A stretch of 8,488 nucleotides of DNA from Candidatus Cellulosilyticum pullistercoris (GTDB lineage: Bacteria > Bacillota > Clostridia > Lachnospirales > Cellulosilyticaceae), in the NCBI GenBank assembly GCA_018883705.1, contig JAHLFQ010000122.1:1-8488 (forward strand), in the 5' to 3' direction. Of this stretch, positions 1 to 6,410 are shown piece after piece. The notes below the pieces were generated by a model. That model had not been told where the DNA came from, did not search any database, and worked only from the letters and a program-made list of their open reading frames with translations. A program made the translations under genes and the position numbers. The number at the start of each line of letters is the position of its first letter. The stretch's first letter is position 1.

Positions 1-17
1 TCTTCTTACCTAGCTAT

Positions 18-1763
18 TTACATTGCTTCATTAAAAATTAACAATACCATCGTGCCTTTTCCTACTTCACTTTCAATCTGAATATCTCCTCCATGAAGTA
101 TCATTAACTCTTTTGCAATAGATAAGCCTAAACCTGTTCCTCCTAACTTTCTAGAACGTGCTTTATCTACCCTGTAAAACCTTTCAAAGATACGCTCAAT
201 GTCCTCTTGTGGAATACCCATTCCTGTATCTTTTATACGAATTTCAATCTTTCCTCGTTGTTTTTTCATAGAAACACTGATGCTTCCCTCATCCTCCGTA
301 TATTTAATCGCATTAGAAAGGATATTATGTAAAATCTGCCTAATTCTAAAGGCATCTCCTGTAATAAAGTATGAGTCATTCTCATCATAGCTTACGTTTA
401 GTGTATGACCCTTCTTTCCAATATGTACATGTTGTGCTTCTAGCACTTCTTCTATAATATCTTTTAAGTCTAATAAAACAAATTGCAGTTGAATTTGCTT
501 ATTATCAATTCTAGATAATTCTAATAAGTCCTGAACAAGGGCTGTCATACGGTCTGCTTCTTTCTCCATCACGCCTAAGAAATGCATGGCATTTTCTTTA
601 TCATCTATGGCACCATCAATAAGTGTTTCTGTATAAATCTTTACAGTTGTTAGTGGTGTTCTTAGCTCATGAGAGACATTAGCCACAAATTCTTTTCTCA
701 TCTGGTCTAATTTCTGCTGCTTAGTCACATCTTGTATCACGACAACTAAACCATCAGGTTCCCCTTTTGAGTTCAGATACATATCAAACTGTATCTTAAG
801 ATACTTATCATCTATAATGGCATATTCATCTGAGCTCTCATAGCGTTCTCCTAAAAGAAGCTTTTCAAATTCCACAGGTAGTCCCAAATTCTCGAAAATC
901 ACCTCAAAATTAGGTCCCATCTTTTCTTTTCCTAGCATTTCATAGCATACAGAGTTGACGTGAATTAAAATCCCTTGTCTATTAAAGGCCATGACACCAT
1001 CTGCCATATGTTCAAAGATTTTTTCTAGTTTATTCTTCTCACTTGTAACGACTTCCATTGTCGCACTTAGCTGGCTAGCCATATAGTTAAAGCTTTGTGT
1101 GAGTTCACCAATCTCATCGCTTGCCTCCACAGGAATACGCTTAATGGTATTTCCTGCTGCTAATTTCTTAGAGTTCTTAGTAAGTGCCTTGATTGGTGCT
1201 GTAATCATATTAGAAAAGACAATACCACAAATACCCGTTATCCCCATGGCAAGCACAAGGGCTATACCAATGATTCTAATAATACTCATCATATTATCAT
1301 AAACATCTGATGTTTTAGCTCGTACATAAACAATATACGCAATCTCACCACTGTTTTCATCTAATACTGGTCTTGCGTGGTCTAAATACCCATCTCTACT
1401 ACTTCTAAGACTAGAAAAATGCTTAATGGGTGATGTAGCACTCTTTTTCGTATTTCTTGTCTCTATTACGACTGCTGAATCTTGCTTACTTCCTATAGTC
1501 GCTCTACGATTATTAGAGCTTTCTATAATACCTTCTGGACTTAATATATAAGTTTCGTAGTTTGCAATATTATTAGTTGCTTCGTTTAAGTCTTTATTAC
1601 CGCTATTTACAATATTTTCAGCTATATTTTCTATGGTCTGTTGAATATTTGCATAATCTCTTGCCTCTGTTCTATAAACAATATATGTACCACTTACAAG
1701 CATAATAATAATAATTGTGCATAAGTAAATTAAAACAATCTTCTTCTGAATACTGGTTTTCAT
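18..1763 (-). CDS. walK: Sensor histidine kinase WalK (VicK/YycG type)
   Basis: This 581-residue membrane kinase is the sensor of the WalRK system, which in Firmicutes controls cell-wall hydrolases and growth. Visible in order are a first membrane helix (about 8-30), an extracytoplasmic sensing region (about 31-158), a second helix (about 160-184), a HAMP linker (about 185-237) and a PAS domain (about 246-346). The catalytic core follows: dimerisation/phosphoacceptor motif SHELRTP with His365, N-box around Asn484, G1 DTGMGI (512-517), F-box IFERFYRVD (525-533) and G2 GGTGLGLSIAK (541-551). All catalytic residues are present and the length is normal for the family. The ATG lies 3 bp after the walR stop, with an AGAGG Shine-Dalgarno inside the end of walR, so the two genes are co-transcribed. 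No terminator is visible in the 17 bases left of the stop, so the transcript may continue. Identity as WalK rather than a PhoR paralogue rests on the HAMP-PAS layout and the paired regulator. Confidence 0.88.
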   Translation of the reverse strand: MKTSIQKKIVLIYLCTIIIIMLVSGTYIVYRTEARDYANIQQTIENIAENIVNSGNKDLNEATNNIANYETYILSPEGIIESSNNRRATIGSKQDSAVVIETRNTKKSATSPIKHFSSLRSSRDGYLDHARPVLDENSGEIAYIVYVRAKTSDVYDNMMSIIRIIGIALVLAMGITGICGIVFSNMITAPIKALTKNSKKLAAGNTIKRIPVEASDEIGELTQSFNYMASQLSATMEVVTSEKNKLEKIFEHMADGVMAFNRQGILIHVNSVCYEMLGKEKMGPNFEVIFENLGLPVEFEKLLLGERYESSDEYAIIDDKYLKIQFDMYLNSKGEPDGLVVVIQDVTKQQKLDQMRKEFVANVSHELRTPLTTVKIYTETLIDGAIDDKENAMHFLGVMEKEADRMTALVQDLLELSRIDNKQIQLQFVLLDLKDIIEEVLEAQHVHIGKKGHTLNVSYDENDSYFITGDAFRIRQILHNILSNAIKYTEDEGSISVSMKKQRGKIEIRIKDTGMGIPQEDIERIFERFYRVDKARSRKLGGTGLGLSIAKELMILHGGDIQIESEVGKGTMVLLIFNEAM

Positions 1764-1766
1764 AGG

Positions 1767-2456
1767 CTAGCCTCTAAAATAGTAGCCTACACCTCTTTTC
1801 GTTAAGACAAAACTTGCCTTTGAGGCGTCATCTTCTATCTTTTCTCTTAATCTTCTAATGGTGACATCTACTGTTCTTACATCACCATAGTACTCATATC
1901 CCCATACCTTAGTCAGTAAGTCTTCTCTTGTAAACACTTCACCTTTTGATTGCCATAAGAATTTAAGAAGTTCAAATTCTCTTAGAGTCAGTTCTATGAC
2001 TTCACCATTTTTTGAAACCTCATATTTCTTTAAATCCATTTCAAGATTGCCTTCTCTAAGCTGATCTCCACCTTCTTCTGGAACCGTTAGTTCTGGAATC
2101 TTTCTTCTTAGTCTGGCCTTTATTCTAGCCATGACCTCCCTGATGCTAAATGGTTTCGTCACATAATCATCGGCACCCAGTTCAAGTGCTAACACCTTAT
2201 CAAACTCATCTGCCTTTGCAGAAATGATAATAATAGGTATTTCCATCTTTTGACGCACTTTTTTACAAACCTCTAAGCCATCTATATTAGGTAGCATAAT
2301 ATCTAAAAGCAGAAGGTCTAAGCTCTCTTTTTCAATGAGAGCTAGTCCTTCTGTACCATCATAAGCTGTAAAAACCTCATAACCTTCTTTTTCTAAGTTA
2401 TACTTAATCATATCTGAAATATTTTTCTCGTCTTCGATAATGCCTATTTTTTGCAT
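1767..2456 (-). CDS. walR: Response regulator WalR (OmpR/PhoB family)
   Basis: This 229-residue DNA-binding response regulator is the partner of the kinase that follows it. The receiver domain (about 1-118) has the acidic pair Glu8/Asp9, phosphoacceptor Asp52 in LLLDIMLP, Ser79 and Lys101 in TKPFS. The C-terminal winged helix (about 133-229) contains the recognition stretch RTVDVTIRRLREKIED (195-210) and the terminal wing RGVGYYF. That recognition stretch is almost the same as in known WalR/VicR proteins, which makes WalR more likely than PhoP or another OmpR-type regulator. The start codon has a strong AAGGGGGAG Shine-Dalgarno 4 nt upstream. The 135-bp gap to the LysM gene shows no clear sigma-A promoter and no clear terminator, so walRK may be read from the upstream envelope genes, from an unrecognised promoter, or both. 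Confidence 0.9.
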   Translation of the reverse strand: MQKIGIIEDEKNISDMIKYNLEKEGYEVFTAYDGTEGLALIEKESLDLLLLDIMLPNIDGLEVCKKVRQKMEIPIIIISAKADEFDKVLALELGADDYVTKPFSIREVMARIKARLRRKIPELTVPEEGGDQLREGNLEMDLKKYEVSKNGEVIELTLREFELLKFLWQSKGEVFTREDLLTKVWGYEYYGDVRTVDVTIRRLREKIEDDASKASFVLTKRGVGYYFRG

Positions 2457-2591
2457 GCTTCTCCCCCTTACTGTGTTGATAAACTCTAGGAGTTCTTAAC
2501 CTTTGCTATTTTTTTATTTACTGCTTTATCTTTTACTTTAAGACTAGTTTATATTTAGGTTTAGCCTATTTTATGTCTTATAGAATATACT

Positions 2592-3461
2592 TTATGCCTC
2601 TGTATTGACATTCTCAGCATCTGTATCTGCTGTATGATGAACCTCTACGATTTCTAGTGGTAAAAGTGCTTCGTTAATATTCGCATTAATCGTTTGCCCT
2701 ACTTGTAATACAGTTTGGCTTGTAAAGCCTTCATTGGCACTAATAATACTTTCAATGGTTGTATTATACTTACTTGCAATACCTGATAATGTATCACCTG
2801 CTTGTACCGTATAGGTAATGGATTTTGGCGTAGTCGTTGCACATTTTTGTACGAGCTTATCCATAGAGATTAAGTCATCTTCTTTTGCAAAAATATCTTT
2901 AACTTCTACTTTCTTTCCAAACTCTACTTCTACGTCACTATTTCCATAGTACCTTTTCTTGAGTTCATTTTTTAAGGTTTGTACATCTTGACTAGAGGCA
3001 ATAATGCCCACAGATTCTCCATCAATTAGCAATTCTTTAAATCCAATTAAGACATCCATTTTCTTTCTCATACAAGAAATTAAATAACTTTGGTCAATAT
3101 AGTCTTTTTTCTTAGCACGATATCTCTGGATTTCAAGTTCTTCCTCAAATTTTACCTCTGTTCCATATAAGCTTTTAAGCTGAGTGATCACTGTATCTTT
3201 AGCCCCCTCAATGACCCTTTTATCTTTAATAGCCCCTATGAATTCCCCATTCATGGAAATTTTATAGGCGTTTGGCATAAAGGCTAAAAGTAGCCCTATT
3301 ATTACTGCTACAATAATGGCTATAGTCATCACTCTTCTATCTACCCCAAATATTCCTTTGGGATTATTTAATCTGATTACCTTTGAATCTCTTTTGATTG
3401 CCACGCTTTTACTCCTTTTCTTATTTTTTCTCCTTCTCAACCATGTAATAAAGGGAGACAC
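2592..3461 (-). CDS. Membrane-anchored LysM protein, M23 peptidase-like N-terminus without the peptidase
   Basis: This 289-residue protein begins with a very basic cytoplasmic tail (about 1-43, many Lys/Arg), then one membrane helix (about 45-63) and an extracytoplasmic region. A repeat-like segment (about 68-205) holds two 'NGExxG / DGExxG' strand motifs at 71-76 and 147-152. It is followed by one LysM peptidoglycan-binding domain (216-260: YTVQAGDTLSGIASKYN, then a closing VLQVGQTI). The layout matches the N-terminal half of clostridial LysM-G5-M23 cell-wall peptidases. The chain stops after 'LLPLEIVEV', the place where G5 usually begins, and ends in an acidic Asp/Glu/Thr tail. No metallopeptidase remains and the 135-bp gap downstream cannot hold one. 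The inferred role is therefore a wall-binding anchor or sensor, not an enzyme. Translation starts at GTG (3459-3461); AGGGGG at 3473-3478 is 11 nt upstream, slightly far. The S-layer gene ends 30 bp upstream, which suggests co-transcription. Confidence 0.8.
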   Translation of the reverse strand: MSPFITWLRRRKNKKRSKSVAIKRDSKVIRLNNPKGIFGVDRRVMTIAIIVAVIIGLLLAFMPNAYKISMNGEFIGAIKDKRVIEGAKDTVITQLKSLYGTEVKFEEELEIQRYRAKKKDYIDQSYLISCMRKKMDVLIGFKELLIDGESVGIIASSQDVQTLKNELKKRYYGNSDVEVEFGKKVEVKDIFAKEDDLISMDKLVQKCATTTPKSITYTVQAGDTLSGIASKYNTTIESIISANEGFTSQTVLQVGQTINANINEALLPLEIVEVHHTADTDAENVNTEA

Positions 3462-3491
3462 ACCAAATATGTCCCCCTAATCTTTATTGGT

Positions 3492-5495
3492 TTATTGAAT
3501 AACTAGGATTTTTTCTGGCACAGTATCATCTAAGTATTTGTAGTTAATAACAATTTCCATATCTTCTTCTAAAATACTACGATTTTGTTTCTTTCCATTT
3601 AACGTAATATGAGTGTCACTATCCACTTCAATTCGTTTATAAACTTTACTTTCACCAGTTACATAATCATAATCCACAAGTACGTCTATATAAGAATAGT
3701 TTTTACCTACATTGGTAATAGTTCCCATAAGATTTACGCTTGTAGAAGTATCTTCTACATCTAGAGAAATGACCTCTTCACTATCTAGTAAAAGCGTTAC
3801 TTCTTGTCCTAAATGAAGGTCTCTAACTGTAATAAACTCTTTCTCATAGTTATTATACATTTCTACATCGTTACCTAATATATAGGTTTTTGTTTCATTA
3901 TTCACATTAACGAGTACTTTAGAAGTTTGAGCAATATGGATTTCTTTAATGGTCCCTGTAACAGTGCTTCTTACACCTGTTGCTTCTACACCTGTTACAA
4001 TCCCATTTTTCTTAGTCACTTTAATGGTATCACCGATTCTAATGTCTCTTAAATCAACACTCTTGTTGTTACGTGTCACTTCTGCAGAATCTGGAATAGT
4101 GACAATAGATGTACTGCCATTTTGTTTAACGGTAAAGACATAACCAGCTCCTGAAAGTTTCTTTTCCGTAATTTGACCATTTGAAGTAAGACTACCTGTA
4201 CCTGTTGTCGCAACAATGCTTGTTACAGCATTATTTTTCACAGTAAGCGTTATTGCATCACTAATTGATAAACGATCAGCTGTTACAGTAGTCCCATTTA
4301 ATGTAATACTACAGTCATCACTTAACACATACGCCTTAGCTGCACTATTTGAAAGACTTAATCTTATAATACCATTACTTACTTTTTCTAAAAGTGTTCC
4401 TGTAACTGTTGTAGTTTGAGTCGTTGTACCTGTATTATCTGTTGTATTACCTGTGGTATTATCTGTCGTATTTCCTGCATTTGAATCTGTCGTATTACTA
4501 TTTACAAGTTGAATACTGGTTATGTAATCTGTGCCATTTTCTGTGTTTATGTTTACTTTAGCTTGGCTTCCTAACTCTAATTTAGTAATCGCTACTTCGT
4601 TACCACTCGCATCTAATATTTTAGTTGTTTTCTTAATTGAGTAGTACTTAACTTCTCCATTACTATTTTTAAGACACATATAATATTCGCTGGTATTTTT
4701 GGTTAAAACTTTTGTTATCGTAACAAGGCTAGCATCTTGGTTTGTATCTGCTAAACTTCCTGAACCACTATTACTGCTTGTACTTTCTTTAATTTTAAGG
4801 GCACTACTTATCATTTTAGCACATAAAGCTTTAGTTACTTTCATGTTTGCATTAGAATTCCCTGAAGCATCTGCTGTGATAAGACCAAGGGTTTTAAGAT
4901 AAGCCATGTGTGGTCTATTAGCTACTTGTATGCTACTTTCATCCTTAAAGCCTGTCGTCGTATAAGTACTTGTTGCTGTTTTTTCTCTTTCTAATAGTCT
5001 AACAACTAAAACAGCTAATTCTTCTTTTGTAACGATGTTTTTAACTTCACCGCTACTTGTTTTGGTAATAAATTTATCTAAATCACTAGTGCTGATATAG
5101 CCTCTTCCTAATAAATAAGCAATTTGCTTATTGTATGCACTATTCCAAGTGCTATATTTAGCTGCATAAGTGGCTAAGGTTGCTTTTTGTTTCTCATAAT
5201 TGGCTTTAATTTGAGCCTTAAAAGTCTCATCTACATTGGTTGCAATATCAACATCTACATAGCCTGTTGCTTTAGCCATGACATCTGCTATTTCAAAATA
5301 ATCCATTGTTTGATTAGGGAAGAATTGTCCGCTACTTGTAAGGGCCATCACGCCTCTTTCTTCAAGGTCAACAATAGATGAATACGCCCAGTGTGAACTT
5401 GTCACATCTGTTAATGTTGCGCCCATGGTTGTAATAGTACAAGCTGCTGCTAAACTTAACGCACATATATATTTACTGAATCGTCGAAAACTCAT
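3492..5495 (-). CDS. S-layer-homology (SLH) domain protein with tandem beta-rich repeats
   Basis: This is a secreted 667-residue surface protein. A signal peptide covers about 1-26 (basic start, hydrophobic CALSLAAACTITTMG). Three SLH-type segments follow: 28-80 (DVTSSHWAYSSI, then GQFFPNQTMDYFEIADVM), about 108-170 (IAYLLGRGYI, then TKEELAVLVVRLLER) and about 181-235 (HMAYLKTLGLI, then KVTKALCAKMISSAL). SLH trimers usually bind pyruvylated secondary cell-wall polymer. The rest (about 255-667) is a string of divergent beta-rich units of roughly 70-80 residues. They are interrupted at about 332-362 by a low-complexity linker of Thr, Asn, Asp and Gly, and no catalytic motif is recognisable. The function is inferred as a structural surface-layer or envelope protein. 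The ATG has AAAGGGGGA about 9 nt upstream. It is the first gene of a probable envelope operon leading into LysM, walR and walK. Confidence 0.88.
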   Translation of the reverse strand: MSFRRFSKYICALSLAAACTITTMGATLTDVTSSHWAYSSIVDLEERGVMALTSSGQFFPNQTMDYFEIADVMAKATGYVDVDIATNVDETFKAQIKANYEKQKATLATYAAKYSTWNSAYNKQIAYLLGRGYISTSDLDKFITKTSSGEVKNIVTKEELAVLVVRLLEREKTATSTYTTTGFKDESSIQVANRPHMAYLKTLGLITADASGNSNANMKVTKALCAKMISSALKIKESTSSNSGSGSLADTNQDASLVTITKVLTKNTSEYYMCLKNSNGEVKYYSIKKTTKILDASGNEVAITKLELGSQAKVNINTENGTDYITSIQLVNSNTTDSNAGNTTDNTTGNTTDNTGTTTQTTTVTGTLLEKVSNGIIRLSLSNSAAKAYVLSDDCSITLNGTTVTADRLSISDAITLTVKNNAVTSIVATTGTGSLTSNGQITEKKLSGAGYVFTVKQNGSTSIVTIPDSAEVTRNNKSVDLRDIRIGDTIKVTKKNGIVTGVEATGVRSTVTGTIKEIHIAQTSKVLVNVNNETKTYILGNDVEMYNNYEKEFITVRDLHLGQEVTLLLDSEEVISLDVEDTSTSVNLMGTITNVGKNYSYIDVLVDYDYVTGESKVYKRIEVDSDTHITLNGKKQNRSILEEDMEIVINYKYLDDTVPEKILVIQ

Positions 5496-5553
5496 TTAAA
5501 TAATCCCCCTTTGTTTTTTCTTTTATGTAATTGTATCACTTGTAAACTTTTTA

Positions 5554-5580
5554 TTTGTCTTGATAGACAAAGTCTGACTT
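5554..5580. promoter_or_regulatory. Two adjacent dyad symmetries in the SLH gene leader
   Basis: TTTGTCT-TGAT-AGACAAA (5554-5571) has 7-bp arms around a 4-base loop. It is directly followed, with a 2-base overlap, by AAGTC-T-GACTT (5570-5580), with 5-bp arms. There is no T-run after either, so they do not look like a terminator. They sit between the candidate promoter and the ribosome binding site. They could be an operator or leader mRNA structures. Confidence 0.45.
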
Positions 5581-5593
5581 AAATATATTCTAA

Positions 5594-5621
5594 GTTATAA
5601 TATTATAAAATACAACAACAA
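5594..5621 (-). promoter_or_regulatory. Candidate sigma-A promoter of the SLH gene
   Basis: On the minus strand TTGTTG (5616-5621) and TATAAC (5594-5599) are separated by 16 bp. The region is AT-rich and an overlapping TATAAT (5602-5607) is also present, but it has no good -35 element at the right distance. If correct, transcription starts about 95 nt before the ATG, giving a long leader. Confidence 0.4.
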
Positions 5622-5641
5622 CCATATTAATTTTTCATGAC

Positions 5642-5688
5642 AAAAAGGTACATCTAAGGAGATTTTTCTCCCATAGATGTACCTTTTT
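5642..5688 (-). terminator. Terminator of the DUF1659-DUF2922 transcript
   Basis: AAAAAGGTACATCTA (5642-5656) pairs perfectly with TAGATGTACCTTTTT (5674-5688). Inside, GGAGA (5658-5662) pairs with TCTCC (5667-5671) around a TTTT loop, leaving only a small internal bulge. It lies 27 bp past the DUF2922 stop. The A-run and T-run at the two ends give a U-tract in either direction, so it may act on both strands. It separates this unit from the SLH operon. Confidence 0.9.
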
Positions 5689-5714
5689 AATGCATTATTT
5701 TACTTCTTTTAAGC

Positions 5715-5942
5715 TTATGCTAAGTCTAATTCTTCTACTTCTTGGATGACATATTTTGCATTTGCTTTGCTAGTCGCTACCTCTTCTTCACCAAAGGCAT
5801 TAGATGCAATAATCGCATCCATAGCTGCTGCCACTTCTGTTCCTGTCATCTCTTCTTTAGGTGCATTAATGGTAAGCTTTAAGCTTTCTCCTGAACTGGT
5901 TGTAAAACCAAGTACCAGTGTTTTCTTTGCTACTGTTGCCAT
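5715..5942 (-). CDS. DUF2922 family small protein
   Basis: This 75-residue protein matches the usual DUF2922 layout: strand KTLVLGFTTSSGESLKLTI (7-25), Pro-Lys turn (APKEEMT), helix TEVAAAMDAIIASNAF (35-50), a short charged loop, and the closing strand AKYVIQEVEELDL (62-74). The biochemical function is unknown. No signal peptide or membrane segment is visible. The ATG has AAAGGAGA about 7 nt upstream. It lies 107 bp downstream of the DUF1659 gene, with no terminator between them but a four-copy 19-bp repeat array in the gap. Both presumably share one transcript that ends at the hairpin 27 bp past this stop. From memory, DUF1659 and DUF2922 genes often sit together near sigma-factor or yvrJ genes in Firmicutes; no yvrJ is visible here. 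Confidence 0.85.
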   Translation of the reverse strand: MATVAKKTLVLGFTTSSGESLKLTINAPKEEMTGTEVAAAMDAIIASNAFGEEEVATSKANAKYVIQEVEELDLA

Positions 5943-5984
5943 TTTGATTTTCTCCTTTCTTTATGATTTAAGCCTTGACTCCTT

Positions 5985-6060
5985 TTAGCTGCTTTATGTT
6001 TTCTAAGCTGCTTAATGTTTCCTAAGCTGCTTAATCTTTTATAAGCTGCTTACTCGTTTA
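5985..6060. repeat. Four-copy 19-bp tandem repeat with internal dyad
   Basis: The core AGCTGCTT begins at 5987, 6006, 6025 and 6044, exactly 19 bp apart. The unit is approximately TAAGCTGCTTAATGTTTYC. The two middle copies are most alike and the outer ones diverge. Each core is a dyad (TAAGC-T-GCTTA). The last copy overlaps the stop codon of the DUF1659 gene, and the array ends about 43 bp before the DUF2922 start. A period of 19 is not a multiple of 3, and the array lies outside both coding frames. Confidence 0.9.
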
Positions 6061-6241
6061 CAAGTGTGCTTTCCACAACTTTAGTGATGGACTCTAGGCT
6101 TTCTGCTTCTAAAGAAGCCACTGCACTACCTAATGCATAAAGCTGCGTATCGGTAGCTGCTTTATTGCAACCAGAAATCGTTTGACTTCCCTTTGCAAGA
6201 TTTAAAACAACTTTTGTGCTTTTTAATGCTGCTGATACCAT
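6050..6241 (-). CDS. DUF1659 family small protein
   Basis: This 63-residue protein fits the DUF1659 pattern: an N-terminal strand region (STKVVLNLAKGSQTI, 8-22), then the hallmark 'AATDTQLYALGSAVASLEAESL' region (28-49; typical members read 'AtdeqLyavaqAlasL'), and a short C-terminal strand. The function is unknown. The ATG has an excellent AAGGAGGTG Shine-Dalgarno. The gene follows the sigma-factor gene, but a strong terminator separates them, so it must have its own promoter within about 95 bp. That region holds no good sigma-A promoter. The TAA stop lies inside the last copy of the 19-bp repeat array. Confidence 0.82.
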   Translation of the reverse strand: MVSAALKSTKVVLNLAKGSQTISGCNKAATDTQLYALGSAVASLEAESLESITKVVESTLVNE

Positions 6242-6281
6242 ATTTTTTCACCTCCTTGCTTTTGTTTTACACTTATATATA

Positions 6282-6310
6282 TGTCATCAGAAATCCTATT
6301 CCCTATGACA
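6282..6310. promoter_or_regulatory. Inverted repeat upstream of the DUF1659 gene
   Basis: TGTCAT (6282-6287) and ATGACA (6305-6310) are inverted 6-bp arms 17 bp apart, 41 bp or more upstream of the start codon and just past the sigma-gene terminator. On the minus strand the spacer also carries a direct repeat, ATAGGGA/ATAGGAT. No -35/-10 pair close to the sigma-A consensus was found here. The region may be an operator or an alternative-sigma promoter; this is inference from position. Confidence 0.3.
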
Positions 6311-6335
6311 AGTCACTTATTTTTTATAAAAAAAT

Positions 6336-6384
6336 AAAGCAGACTGCTATAAAGGGTGACCAGTCCTTTATAGTCATCTGCTTT
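6336..6384 (-). terminator. Terminator of the sigma-factor gene
   Basis: AAAGCAGA (6336-6343) pairs with TCTGCTTT (6377-6384), and CTATAAAGG (6347-6355) pairs with CCTTTATAG (6365-6373). A 3x3 internal loop lies between the two stems and the apical loop has 9 bases. On the minus strand the hairpin is followed by a T-rich tail (TTTATTTTTTTAT). It starts 27 bp past the sigma-gene stop, so the sigma gene is transcribed on its own. Confidence 0.88.
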
Positions 6385-6410
6385 TTAATAACTTACTACC
6401 TACACATTGT

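Noticed and set aside
2540..2579. Imperfect inverted repeat between the LysM gene and walR as a terminator
   Set aside because: AAGAC/GTCTT and TAGG/CCTA arms are short, separated by unpaired bases, AT-rich and not followed by a T-run on the minus strand.
3949..4902. Plus-strand hydrophobic frames inside the SLH gene
   Set aside because: They are antisense shadows of Thr/Asn/Val-rich repeat coding, with no ribosome binding sites.
5526..5546. WalR box (TGTWAH-N5-TGTWAH) in the S-layer gene leader
   Set aside because: TGTAAT, TGTATC and TGTAAA are present but start 6 and 9 bases apart rather than the required 11, so they do not form the known site.
5746..5988. Plus-strand 80-codon frame over the DUF2922 gene
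   Set aside because: It is antisense to a recognised family member and lacks start signals.
5985..6060. The 19-bp array as a CRISPR
   Set aside because: The units are contiguous, with no unique spacers of 30 or so bases and no cas genes; it is a plain tandem repeat.
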